DNA of 21,167 bases from Clavulina sp. PMI_390 (taxonomy: Eukaryota > Basidiomycota > Agaricomycetes > Cantharellales > Hydnaceae): NCBI GenBank assembly GCA_015039315.1, contig WIDE01000081.1, forward strand, positions 3,362 to 24,528. The letters run 5' to 3'. A model generated the notes under the pieces. The model was not told where the DNA came from. It ran no database searches and worked only from the letters and a program-made list of their open reading frames with translations. Shown piece after piece: positions 1 through 9,841 of the stretch. Each line of letters starts with the position of its first letter. The first letter of the stretch is position 1. The position numbers were made by a program, and so were the translations under genes.

Positions 1-1050
1 AACCAAATACTGAGGCTGCATGATTGGCAACATCTCGAGCGGCACTTCCAGCATCGGTTGCCTAGCCTTCTTATCAATGGCCTTTCATTTATCCTCCGAT
101 GTACTCGTGGACGATCCAAAACATCTTCTGATTCTCGTTCTCCAGCTCCACAACCCTTTTGTTAGTGTGGTGGAATCTTGGCCTATTTGATTGCAGTCTT
201 CGTGTGCTCGAAGTGGCGGAAAGCGGCCTTAACTATCACCGCTATTTCTACCTCGGACGATTAGCCCGCTAGAAGATAAAGATCCCTATTTGCCAAAATC
301 TTGTGCAACGACCAATTGACATGGTATTCTGCTTTCTCGCTACAACCCGGATGCAGTCAAGGTCATGTTCTACACCAATGATAGAGTTGGGACTTCTGAT
401 CACTCTGAAAAGGTCTTGCAGCATCTTCTACTCTCTCAAGTTGATTCTCATGCGTTCATGGAGACACCTCGCAGGAGTCTCTTCTTTTCTCACAACGGCG
501 CAAACCATCGATCAGACATCTTATTAGCGTCTTCACTTCCCAATCACTTTCTGGTGTCAGTTGTAACCCCAATGAGAGAAATTTCGATCATTTGCTTTAT
601 AAGTTCTCAGGAGGTCTCGATATCCTCTAAACCTTTGCCGTCTTTCCTCGATCCTCAATGTCGCTTCGCCCAGAGAAATACGTCCACGTTGACAGCACGC
701 ATAGGGTGCTCCGCCCTGGTTTTCAGCCACAAGACCCTCTTCCCCGCCGACACGGTCGGGCTCCGCGCCCTGAGGCCTAGCTACGATGCGTCGATTGGGG
801 AGCCCGTTCGCAGATGGTTTATATTGAAGACCATACTCCAATGGCTCACCTATGATGATAGGCCACTCGCGCTACGTGTTTGTTCTGATCCCATTCAGAG
901 TGTCCGATGAGCGAAGGGTCTTCCAGACGGCAAGCTTTCATCCAGGCATGTCACTGCTTTGATTGCTATTGCTGCACCGCGCATCATTAGCAGAGGCTAC
1001 TTGTTGAGCCCCATGAACTGACAATTATATGGGGTGATGGACTTGATGTC
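1..1050. other. Region without an identifiable gene
   Basis: No reading frame here shows a recognisable domain, and none is supported by a paralogue elsewhere in the window. The longest open stretch is on the plus strand at 365-910 (181 codons). Its translation has no motif I recognise and no good splice partners, and an overlapping 94-codon frame lies opposite it on the minus strand, as expected for chance openness in DNA of about 50% GC. The stretch could hold an eroded gene or transposon remnant. Confidence 0.5.
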
Positions 1051-1054
1051 AAAA

Positions 1055-1365
1055 ATCTATTGGCATTCGCAATTGTTTTGTCAATCTCGGCTCTGGACTT
1101 GCTGCCACTGGGTCGCTGAACGACCACAGCTCTCGACCGCAGCACAGGATTCGAAGTCCTTCAGGAGCCCAGAGTTCGTGCGTAGACTAATCTCCTTTCT
1201 AAGTGCCGTCTTCGCCCCAGCCAATGAACCCGTCAACGAGGATGGTCTACAAGGGAATCCCCGCCAGCACTTTCATTTGCTCTTTTTGCGTACATCAACC
1301 GAGGGGGTTTACTCAGTGAATGCCTTGTTGATATGATGCTGTAGTATTGACTTGCATATCACTAA
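1055..1365 (+). promoter_or_regulatory. Degenerate copy of the secreted-family upstream block
   Basis: Short blocks here occur in the same order as upstream of genes A, B and C. A TTGGCAT...GCAATTG segment lies at 1060-1075, followed by a TTGCTGCCACTG segment near 1098-1110, CACAGCTCT near 1125-1133, and TTCAGGAGCCC near 1159-1169. In genes A-C the matching blocks lie about 250-350 bases before the start codon. The similarity is weak and gapped, so this is a tentative extension of the relic that follows it. Confidence 0.35.
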
Positions 1366-1468
1366 TTCATCTTTGCCATCATGGCCCAATTAAGCGCCGT
1401 TTCTGCAGAGATAGTGATGACACCAAAGGGTCTTTGTGGCACTTCGAAAGTTCATATTGTCCTTGATG
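1366..1468 (+). pseudogene. Relic of exon 1 of the secreted tandem family
   Basis: Translation from 1366 gives a hydrophobic leader (FIFAIMAQLSAVSA) followed by EIVMTPKGLCGTSKVHIV. This matches exon 1 of genes B and C, where the same stretch reads ATQIVMTPHGHHEASKVHLV in C. About half of the last 22 residues are identical. The intron donor that follows this exon in the intact copies (G|GT) is GGC here, at 1468-1470. No counterpart of exon 2 is present before the convergent F-box gene begins at 1556. The fragment therefore looks like the truncated remains of a fourth member of the array. A short intact peptide from the ATG at 1381 cannot be excluded but is unlikely to be functional. Confidence 0.75.
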
Positions 1469-1555
1469 GCACACATATCGATCTGACATCCTATCAACGA
1501 CGGCCACGTTGCCTTCCGCTTGCCTCCACTTTCCCGTCTCTCGAAGTACGGATAT

Positions 1556-3648
1556 TTATATCTTTCCTGTTACCTCACGGACCAAAAGATGAGAGTTTCC
1601 TACTTGCTCCACAATTGCCCCATTCCACCAATCGATATACGTAGCTGTAGATCGTGAAGCCTCCCCAAAATCGATAAGTTTTGGTGTCCCTCCTGAGATA
1701 TTTGAATCCTTAGGTTCACCAGATTCGCCATACATTGATAGTGGATTGATGGATATATCCCCAGTGACGGTAAAGTCATCTGGACACAGTGTCTCGACAA
1801 CCAGTCGCCCCTTGGTCGCGCCTGCACCGGAATCCAGCGAAGTCCGATCATTCTCTTCCAAGAGAGATATTTGAACGATGTCTCCAAAGGGTGAATGATG
1901 TAGCATGAGCATAGAGTTGCGGTTACCTTTGGGTACAGGATGTCGGAATTCGGCCTGCTGGATTTTGACGTGAGGAATAGCAGGTGACAATGGTGATGGG
2001 TATGTGAGGTTATTTGAAGAGGAACTGTTCTGCTTGTCTGGATAAATGACGGATTCGTCAACCTGGGATGAAGCAGAAGTAGGACTGTTGTTTGGTGTCT
2101 CAGTAAAAGAGAGGATGAAACATCTCGATAGGCAGCGGTCTCGATTATCCCCATGTTCGTCCGTCCTCCGTATCAAGTGCAACAGTAGAGCTGGTCGGGT
2201 GACATCCATAGCCGTCTCTTGTATTGTGCACCGTCCAGCAGGAATATGTGGCCATTTTCCAAGTCTAATCAAGGACGGGTCTCCTCCAACAATCTCCGAA
2301 CGGTACGACACAGGATAATGGGAGATATTCCCTCCGAGACGTGCTTCTGTCATCTTGGGGAACAAGCGAGGAAATTCGAAAACGAGGAATTCAGATATGC
2401 TGTCCTCAAATGGGTAGATGTGGCCCTTGAAGGCACCAATCACGCCCGGTCTAATGATTGATGGCATCAGAGTATAGCTTCCCATCTACGACATATACGT
2501 AAGCTGAGATTCACAGCAGGTGGGTCCGTAGACTTCGAAGAAAAAATCACCTGGCCTTGGGGTGTGCTGGTCATCACTCCCCAGGTATCCTCCACCCAGT
2601 TCCATAAGACGATTTCTCGATGGCTCCCTTTGAATACGGCAAAGTCTCCTTTGAGCTCGACTGCCCCATATATGATTGGCCGCTGCAGCTGGCGTGATCG
2701 CAGGTAGCTGAATCCGAGAGGGCGCGCTGGGTCAGATGATAGTGTGAGGCGCAGGATGATGGCGTACGTGTTGCGCCAATTCCTGAAGCGCATCGATAAA
2801 TAAATAATCTCAAGAAAAGTTTCGTTGATTGAAGAAATCGCGTACTTCTCTGTGCAAAGAATCACATTAAAACTATCAGCATCATCGGACACCTGCTGCA
2901 TCTCGAATACCCCCGTGATGTGAGCGTCGGGTCCAGCTGGATCCATGCCAACTGACCACTCAGAGAGCGGTCGACCGATAGGAATCGTTGAATCAGAACG
3001 ATGGTGGCTACCATGGGTCTTTTCGGCTTGTTGATGTAAATCCCAGCATTGTATGGCTGAGGGCCCGTGGTCGAGCGAGACGAGGAATCGCCCACCAGGA
3101 AGAAGCCGACTACCCGATGGCTTCTTTATAAGGTCTATGGAGGGATCGGTGTAATCCTGATGACCCAATGGGAGGGAAAGAGGTATAGTTGAAGTTTTTA
3201 TATCGTACTTGCTCGACTTCCCATGTAAGATCCGCTGAAATCGTATTGGGTTACAGGTCGCAGCTTCGAGCTCACTAATTGACATAGCAGAAATGTCGTA
3301 GGTCGCTGATGGGATGCACCACGTTTCACGGAACGCACGTAAGATTCGCAACCAGAGAACTCGATCGGTGGTCAGGCCGCAAAGATATCTACAGGTCTGG
3401 TTGAGATTCCAGGTCATACCTGCATTCTGTTAGCTGGCGTTGGGCATATTCCGACAAATAACATTATGAGTGATACTTGCACAGCGTATCCGAGAGATAG
3501 TAACAACTCCAGCATAGCAGAGTATATCAAACCATATGTCCACTTCCGCTTTCACAAAGCGTTCAGACGCCGACATAATGTGATGCGGTGTACTTCTAAT
3601 CAAGGGGAACAACTCTCGACCGTCGACTTGGGAGGGTGCTGGGGACAT
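1556..3648 (-). CDS. F-box protein with long beta-rich C-terminal region
   Basis: The predicted product is an F-box protein that would recruit a substrate to an SCF (Skp1-cullin) ubiquitin ligase. The F-box is near the N-terminus: VDIWFDILCYAGVVTISRIR in exon 1, continuing as TCRYLCGLTTDRVLWLRIL in exon 2. The remaining roughly 550 residues contain segments such as SRLLPGGRFLVSLDHG, IQCWDL and EIVLWNW, which read like degenerate WD or beta-propeller blades, a layout common in Agaricomycete F-box proteins. Exon 3 runs 2485-1556. Intron 2 is 2550-2486 (GTGATT...GTAG, branch-like CTTAC, in phase). Intron 1 is ambiguous. A GT-AG intron at 3482-3420 gives 654 residues. A GC-AG intron at 3480-3397 (donor GCAAGT) gives 647 residues and restores the usual F-box spacing. 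The first in-frame ATG after a stop is 3648; 3576 is an alternative start close to the F-box. The substrate is unknown. Confidence 0.8.
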
Positions 3649-4300
3649 TTTGTGAGCTAAGCTGTTGACCCCTGGATGTTTGAAACGAGATATGAAGTTC
3701 AGAAGACAAGTGCTGTTGCTGTGTGCTTGTTATACTCATGCAGATTGGAGTCATACCGTTTCTCGCGGTCTCGACAACATGACCTCGGTGCCGACTCAGT
3801 TGGCCGTGGTCTTCGATGCTGTGGAGAAACCTCACGTGACCCAATAGAGTTCGACTGTTTGCTCCTGCCGTGACTGTGTTTCGTCAGTACCTCCATTCTT
3901 CCCAGTTGACACACATCCAAAGACGCATGATGGCGGGAGTCCTGGGCAAAAATGATGAAGATCCAGCCTATCCATATAGGTGACCCAAAGTCCCACGTTC
4001 CCTCCTTGTCATTACACTCAATCTTCGCCGTTCCAGCATTGAGATACTGTAGGTTCAGATTCGTCCACCCGCTATCCGGTAGCCCCCCCAAAATGCTATC
4101 GTTAGAATTCAATAGTGACTGTCGATTGCTCTATGGCCGCTGGACATTGCCCCAGCAGTTAGCTTGACTATACCATGATGAACCTCTGTCGCAGTTCATA
4201 TTGAGGACCAATATCTGGAGTCCATACGTTTCGCAGTCATAACTCTGTGAACCTTATGAACTGAGATGACCGTATTGAGACGATACAGCCACTATCACAA
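3649..4300. other. Intergenic region, unassigned minus-strand ORF
   Basis: This gap lies between the divergent F-box gene and the promoter block of gene A. A 137-codon minus-strand frame (4112-3699) contains LNLQYLNAGTAKIECNDKEG and a tryptophan- and isoleucine-rich stretch that could be a former exon, but I recognise no family and find no convincing splice partners. A CACGTG hexamer lies at 3833-3838, about 190 bases upstream of the minus-strand F-box start, and may belong to its promoter. Confidence 0.4.
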
Positions 4301-4303
4301 TGG

Positions 4304-4603
4304 TCTTGGCATGTGCAATCACATTGCAAATCCTGCTTCCCGGCTTTGGAGCCTGAACTCATTCATGTACACAGCTCTGGGCGCCTCGCCTCTGACAAAG
4401 CCCTTCTGCGGATCGGGGTGATAACTCCTTAGGAGTCTGTCGTACGCAGACAAACCAGTGCCTTCCTTGAGCGCTAGCTATAAAGCTACCTGGCTGAGTG
4501 GAGCGGCGAACAGGAAACTTACTTACTTTGCCCCTTCTTGCGGTAAGTCTTCTTGTCTGGCGGTCTCTTTCAGCTACAGATTACTCTACATTATAGTAGC
4601 ACT
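4304..4603 (+). promoter_or_regulatory. Upstream block of gene A (duplicated element)
   Basis: The block begins with TCTTGGCATGTGCAATC, which recurs upstream of genes B and C. It continues through ATTGCAAAT, CACAGCTCT and CGCCTCGCCTCTGAC in the order seen there. A TATAAAG box lies at 4479-4485, about 120 bases before the ATG. GTAAGT at 4552 could mark a small leader intron. The part nearest the ATG differs from B and C, so gene A may be expressed differently. Confidence 0.55.
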
Positions 4604-5664
4604 ATGCGTTCAGCCCCATGGCTCCTCATTGTTCTCGCGCAAATCAGCACTGCTGCAACAAAGATGGTCACTACGCCCCATGGTCTTCGTGATGCCTCCA
4701 AAGTCCATCTCGTTCCTTCAGGTGTGCATAATGAACTCCTGATCCTGTCTCCCATTACCCAAGGGCGGCGCCTCTATTGATTAGGGGCCGAGATTCATCA
4801 TGTGGGGGACGATGAGATTCACGTTTTCGATTCCAACGGCACGTTAATCTTGGCGACAAAGACTGACTGCGGGAACCCCTCCACGAATATCAAAACCCGA
4901 GCACTGGAGACAGGATGGGTTGCATACGCCTCATGTAAGTCTAGTTCACGGCCGTGCCAAGTTCCAAACTCCCTACGTTAGTGGAGGTATGATATCTGAT
5001 ACCAATCTACTAAGGGTCGAACGAGACTGCCATTGAACCTATCTCGTACTTCAATGCCTCTTGGATCGTCCCTTCTACCCCTCAGAAAGTTGACGGCCAG
5101 ACGCTCTTCCTCTTCAACGGACTCCAGCCTTCCAAGTCAAGTAGCACCATCCTTCAGCCCGTAGTTCAATGGGGACATTCTGATGCGGGAGGAGGCCACT
5201 ACTGGGCCGCCGCTAACTGGTACAGCTACGGAGATATCGCCTTTCATACACAGCTATACCGCGTTGGTTATCAGGTCGTGACAGGCTTCATGACGCGCTG
5301 GGAACCAGCGGATGGATATGTGTATTATCGGAGCTCATTTTTGGACTTGCCTGGTGCCGGGGAGCTCACAATCCGCTCACACCAAAATTTCTACTGGGCT
5401 GCAATCGCGCTCGCGGCAGAGCATCTATCGTGCGGTTCCCAATCTTACGACTTGAGTGATTTTGGCCAACTAACAAAGTGGTTGCATAGATCTGTGAAGA
5501 ACTTCCCTCCTGCGTGGACTACTTTCGCTCACATAAATCTCTTTGCGGGTGAACGGGGATATCCAGATGTGAAGTGGAGCACTTATGCCAGCGCCGTTGA
5601 CGGACTTCGGACGGTCGTCAATAAACAGGGCTCAAGGGATGCTGAAGTTACAATTGTATACTGA
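4604..5664 (+). CDS. Secreted tandem-family protein, copy A
   Basis: This is the first intact member of a three-gene tandem family (285 residues). Exons are 4604-4721, 4785-4934, 5015-5429 and 5490-5664. All introns are GT-AG, and the phases and exon lengths match copies B and C. Residues 1-19 form a signal-peptide-like leader (MRSAPWLLIVLAQISTAAT). Conserved features are TPHGLRDASKVHLVP in exon 1, DSNGT at 55-59, W-S-N-E-T at 90-94, a tryptophan-centred FNASW near 102-106, ILQPVVQWG near 135-143 followed by GGGHYWAAANWY, and GYVYYRSSF near 190-198. Three N-glycosylation sequons (57, 92, 103) are shared with the other copies. The order of motifs recalls jelly-roll glutamic peptidases, but where B and C have glutamate 223 this copy has alanine. 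Intron 3 (60 bases) has no stop and is a multiple of three, so retention would add 20 residues. The function is unknown. Confidence 0.85.
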
Positions 5665-5901
5665 CCCTGGAATGTCTGATATGTGAAGAGCTTTATGCCG
5701 TCGATCTGGATTCATCTGAACATTTTCTGATCTGGATGCTGTATTGCTTGGCCCGGTCCTTACATTCTGCTTTGCTTTCGACGTATTGATAATGCAGGGA
5801 AACCTGACGATAATCAAAATCCACGTTCTGGGCGCTCATAGCTTGGTTTCGAGTTCTTGGACTAATATTTCCTCATCAGGCCAATAAGGCTGGTGTAAGA
5901 G
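5665..5901. other. Short spacer, 3' region of gene A
   Basis: No coding potential is evident. This stretch presumably holds the 3' untranslated region and terminator of gene A, ending where the block duplicated upstream of gene B begins. Confidence 0.4.
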
Positions 5902-6248
5902 TTCTCTTGGCATGTGCGATCCAATTGCAAATTCTTCTTTTCGTCCTTGCTGCCGCTGCCGCTGCTGCCGACCTATTGACCAGCACAGCTCTCCATGCCG
6001 CTCGCCTCTGACTAACAACCCTCTGCGGAATGCAGCTTGAAATGATTCAGGAGTCCCTCATCCGTAGGGTGACGCATGCCCTTTGTGAGCGCTATAGAGA
6101 TTGGATACATCATTGCCACTGATTCAGAAGGGTGAGGACAAAAATCCGCACATCTGCACACCAAGTTGCTCCCCCTTCTGGATAGGGGGCCCTCTCAAGT
6201 GACTACCCGTTCACTCGTGACTTGGCTTCTCACCGCACTGCTGGCACC
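5902..6248 (+). promoter_or_regulatory. Upstream block of gene B (duplicated element)
   Basis: About 345 bases align well with the block before gene C. They start with TTCTCTTGGCATGTGCGATC and pass through a GCTGCC/GCTGCT trinucleotide run near 5948-5970, CGCTCGCCTCTGACTAA, AATGATTCAGGAGTCC, a GACAAAAA...CTGCACA segment and CTTGGCTTCTCACCGCAC just before the ATG. The conservation implies that the tandem duplication unit included the promoter. CTATAGAGA near 6103 lies about where gene A has TATAAAG. Confidence 0.6.
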
Positions 6249-7325
6249 ATGTCTCGAGCAAGCTGGCTCTTCCTTGTCATCTTGGCGCGGCTTGTCATTG
6301 CGACCCAGATGATCATGACCCCTAACGGCCGACATGATGCATCTAAAGTTCATCTTGTCCCTCCTGGTGCGCATTCCCTGCCCTCTGCCCTCCATCCGCG
6401 TGTTGGACCGCTGATGACTCTATCCCCGTATCTAGGAGCTGAGATCCATCGTGTAAGCAAGAATGAAGTCCATATCGTCGATTCAAATGGCACATTCATC
6501 TACGCAGTGGATACGAGTGGTGAGAATCGCACAAAGACTTTAAGCACTCGGGACCTGGACGAGGGTTGGGTGGCATACGCTTCGTGTAGGTTCCATTTCC
6601 ACCCATTCCTTCTCGTCTTTCTAGGAACCTGATTGCTGGCACCATTCCCCCTCATTTCCTTCAGGGTCAAACGAGACTGCTGTTGAGCCTATATCTTTCT
6701 TCAACGCCACTTGGCTCGTTCCCTCCAAACCACAGAAGACGAACAACCAGCTGCTCTTTCTCTTCAACGCGCTTCAAACTTCAAATCTTGGTGGCAACAT
6801 CATTCAACCCGTCCTTCAGTGGGGACATTCTGACGCTGGTGGAAGGCACTACTGGGCTGTCTCCAACTGGTACGGCCAAGGAAGCCATTTTTTCCACACG
6901 AAACTATACCGCGTCGATCCTCGAGTACTCTATGGAGAGATCGTACGCATTCAATTGGTGAACGGATACGTATATTATCGCTGCAGGTTCGTGGGCCTTC
7001 CCGAGGCCAGCGAGATGATGGTGCGGACGGACCAGGATTTCTACTTTGCGGGAGTGGCGTTCGAGGCATATTCATTATCGTACGGTCCTCGACTATTTTC
7101 GTCTCCCTGAATCATTCTTACTGATCTGATGACGAGGATAATTGTAGGTCTATCAAAAACTTCCCACCTGCGTGGACTACTTTTGCCCATGTCAATCTCA
7201 TGACGACGGGGGGATACCCAGACATGAAGTGGGATACTCATGCGAGTACAATCGATAAACTTCGAATGGTCGTCAATAAACAGGGGTCAAAAGATGCTGA
7301 GGTTACGGTCGTTTACCAAAGCTAG
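6249..7325 (+). CDS. Secreted tandem-family protein, copy B
   Basis: Second member (286 residues). Exons are 6249-6366, 6436-6585, 6665-7079 and 7148-7325, with GT-AG introns of 69, 79 and 68 bases. The leader SRASWLFLVILARLVIATQ is a predicted signal peptide. The mature protein is nearly free of cysteine, with sequons at 57, 92 and 103. Core motifs are IIQPVLQWG (135-143), GGRHYWAVSNWYG (148-160), RIQLVNGYVYY (184-194), FYFAGVAFEAY (215-225) and FPPAWTTFAHVNL in exon 4. In known eqolisin (peptidase G1) enzymes a catalytic glutamine follows a similar beta strand and a catalytic glutamate follows an AEWIVE-like strand; Q137 or Q141 and E223 occupy comparable places here. That comparison is from memory of motif order only, so the enzymatic role is a hypothesis. 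The protein is probably secreted. Confidence 0.88.
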
Positions 7326-7614
7326 ACTGAAAAATTTTCCGACATGGACATTTCACTCGACTCTCACATACAAACATTAAAACTTGCACATTTCTGCCGG
7401 TAGAACGTGCAGATAATCCATGATTTGATAGCTGACTGGAAAATAGCCCCTCGGTTTTTGTTGTCTCATTGCTTGCAGGTGACCTCGAGTTCCCTTGGAT
7501 CGATCTTGCGTAAATCATATCGTCCATATGTGTCTTACCTACTGGCGCCCAGACCCTGGTTATCCATCTTAGAACTGAGACTATCTTATTCAGCTCAAAC
7601 CGCTGCTATCGAGA
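7326..7614. other. Spacer after gene B
   Basis: A 289-base spacer between gene B and the duplicated promoter block of gene C. It shows no supported coding region and presumably contains the 3' untranslated region of gene B. It has no clear similarity to the spacer after gene A, so the 3' flanks have diverged more than the 5' flanks. Confidence 0.4.
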
Positions 7615-7959
7615 TTCTCTTGGCAAGTGCGATCTAATTGCAAATATTTCTGTTCGTCGCTCCTGCTGCTACTGCTGCTGGTCCTATTCACAAGCACGCT
7701 CTTAATGGCGCTCGCCTCTGACTAAACCTCCTCTGCGAGTGCTATCAAATGATTCAGGAGTCCGTTATCCGCAGGGTGACGTCTGCCACTTTGTCAGGGC
7801 TATCACATTCGGCAGTCCGTCATGACCAACTGACTCATTGGATGGGGACAAAAACCTGCACATCTTCACCTCAATTCGATCCCCTTTCTTGATAGCTCAC
7901 CTCCCGAGGCCGCCTACCTGATCCCTCACGACTGGGCTTCTCACTGCACCACCAGCATC
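7615..7959 (+). promoter_or_regulatory. Upstream block of gene C (duplicated element)
   Basis: This block aligns with the one before gene B along its full length. It contains TTCTCTTGGCAAGTGCGATC, a CTGCTGCTACTGCTGCTGG run near 7668-7682, GGCGCTCGCCTCTGACTAAA, AATGATTCAGGAGTCC, GGGGACAAAAACCTGCACATC and GACTGGGCTTCTCACTGCAC directly before the start codon. No TATA box is obvious. Confidence 0.6.
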
Positions 7960-9037
7960 ATGTTTCGAGCGAGCTGGCTCTTCCTTGTCATCTTCGCGCA
8001 GCTCGTCATTGCAACACAGATCGTCATGACCCCTCACGGGCATCATGAGGCATCGAAAGTTCATCTCGTCCCTCCTGGTACGCACCTCCTGTCCTTTTCT
8101 CGCCCGTCATGGTATCCATCACTCCGCCTTTTAGGGGCCGAAATCCACCATGTGGGAGGTGACAGAATCCATGTAGTTGATTCCAACGGCACGTTAATCT
8201 ACGCGGTAAATACATCTGGCCGGAATCGCACCAAGGCCTTGAGTACTCGAGCGCTGGATAATGGTTGGGTTGCATACGCTTGGTGTAGGTTCCCTCTTCA
8301 CCTCTTTCATCTCTTGACCGCTGCCGCTGTGGGTCCGGTCGCTGACGCTAATACTCCCCAAATATTATAGGGTCGAACAAGACTGCCAGCCAGCCCATTT
8401 CATACATTAACGCCACTTGGGACGTACCCACCAACCCCTTGAAAACAAACAACCAAGTCCTCTTTCTCCTCAACGCGCTTCAGACCTCGAGCCTTGGTGG
8501 GGACATCATCGAACCTGTCCTCCAATGGGGAAAATCAGCTGCAGGCGGGGGCCATTACTGGGCCGTCGCCAATTGGTATGGCCATGGGGGCCATTTCTTT
8601 TATACGGGACTGCACCGTGTCAAACCAGGAGCGCTTAATGGGCAAATTACGCGTCTCCAGCTGGTGAATGGATATACGTATTATCGCAGCAGGTTCATCG
8701 GCCTCCCTGAATCTGGGCTCTTGACGGTGCGGACGACCCAGGATTTCTATTTCGCAGCAATCGGGTTAGAAGCGTATTCCCTATCGTAAGATTATTCTCT
8801 CTATCTCTCCCTTTGATCCAGTCCTACCAAAATAATGATGGGGAAATCCATAGGTCGCTTAAAAATTTCCCGTTTGGGTGGACTACTTTTTCAGATATCA
8901 ATCTGCTGACGGAGGGAATATGGCCTAATATGAAGTGGGCGACCTATGCTAGCCAGGTCGATCAGCTCAAGATAATCTTCGAGCCTAATAGACAGGGATC
9001 AAGGAATGCAGTGATGTCAATTGTCTATCCAAACTAG
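7960..9037 (+). CDS. Secreted tandem-family protein, copy C
   Basis: Third member (288 residues). Exons are 7960-8077, 8135-8284, 8371-8785 and 8854-9037, with GT-AG introns of 57, 86 and 68 bases. It has the same leader (FRASWLFLVIFAQLVIATQ) and the same exon 1-3 lengths as A and B; exon 4 is 6-9 bases longer. Motifs include VMTPHGHHEASKVHLVPPG, DSNGTLIYAV, INATW, IIEPVLQWG, GGGHYWAVANWYGHGGHFFY, LQLVNGYTYYRSRFIGLP and FYFAAIGLEAYSLS. The first glutamine of the QPVLQWG motif is glutamate here, while the second glutamine and E223 are retained. Copy C shares more motif identity with B than with A, which suggests B and C arose from the most recent duplication. Probably a secreted jelly-roll protein of unknown activity. 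Confidence 0.87.
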
Positions 9038-9841
9038 TATTAGGGAACTTCCGCTGTAGCTATGAGGACAATTGTGAGAATAGTGATATACTTGGATGGT
9101 AGTAGTCACACGAGCAGAATAATATTACCCTTTTGCATCGCTTGGAGGGTCAAACCCATTGACTATGAAGAGAATGTGGACAGGGCGGATATATGGCGCT
9201 GCAAACAAATGTATATATGTCCAGTAAGATTTTTCGCTCTGAAATATCATACAAACAAAGAAACAGACAAGAAAAAAGGAAGAGGGATAAGAAGGAAAGC
9301 TAGGCCCAGGCTGGCCAGGCCGGTACATAGCCTAGGTATAGGAATGGGGCCAGCGACAGGGGGTGATGGGGTAAAAACGAATGTACGTTTTACACAGGAC
9401 CGAGAAGAAGAGTCAAGATTGGATGGAGGGGTAGGGGGATTTAGCATTGTGAGGGGGAAGAGGATGGAGGGAATCGCAGGACATGGTTGGGATCGTGATC
9501 AGTTGGGACAGAACGAAGGTGGGTGGTATTGAGTATTCAGCGGCAAGAGAAGACTCGAGGCAGGATAGAATGGATCTTAAGAGCGCAGAAGGAGATTGAA
9601 GAGTCTGGAGATTTGGCACGCGTATAAGGATGAAGGAAATTGTTTAACGGGGAGATGCGAAAAAAAGGATGAAAAAAGCGAGGGTCATTCAAGTTCGCAG
9701 AGCGGAATTGACCGGAATGTTCGCTAGACCGGCCGCAGAAGCCAAGTCAGGCGGCAAACCAACCGATAAACGAAGCGAAGAGGGAAAAAGAAAGGTGCAA
9801 GAGCCATCGACCAATTCCAGGGACTGGATTCCGGCCCGACT
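9038..9841. other. Convergent intergenic region (3' ends of copy C and Pal1)
   Basis: Gene C ends at 9037 and the minus-strand Pal1 gene ends at 9842, so both 3' untranslated regions should lie here. The right half is strongly purine-rich on the plus strand (about 9250-9700), which is a polypyrimidine tract in the Pal1 transcript direction. A 156-codon plus-strand frame (9062-9532) reflects this base skew and has no recognisable domain. Confidence 0.5.

Noticed and set aside
365..910. 181-codon open frame on the plus strand
   Set aside because: No recognisable domain, no paralogue in the window, and an overlapping opposite-strand frame; treated as chance.
3699..4112. 137-codon minus-strand frame upstream of the F-box gene
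   Set aside because: No family recognised and no splice connection to the F-box gene could be supported; an in-frame stop separates it from the 3648 start.
9062..9532. 156-codon plus-strand frame, lysine- and arginine-rich
   Set aside because: Openness comes from a purine-rich strand opposite the Pal1 3' region; no domain and no paralogue.
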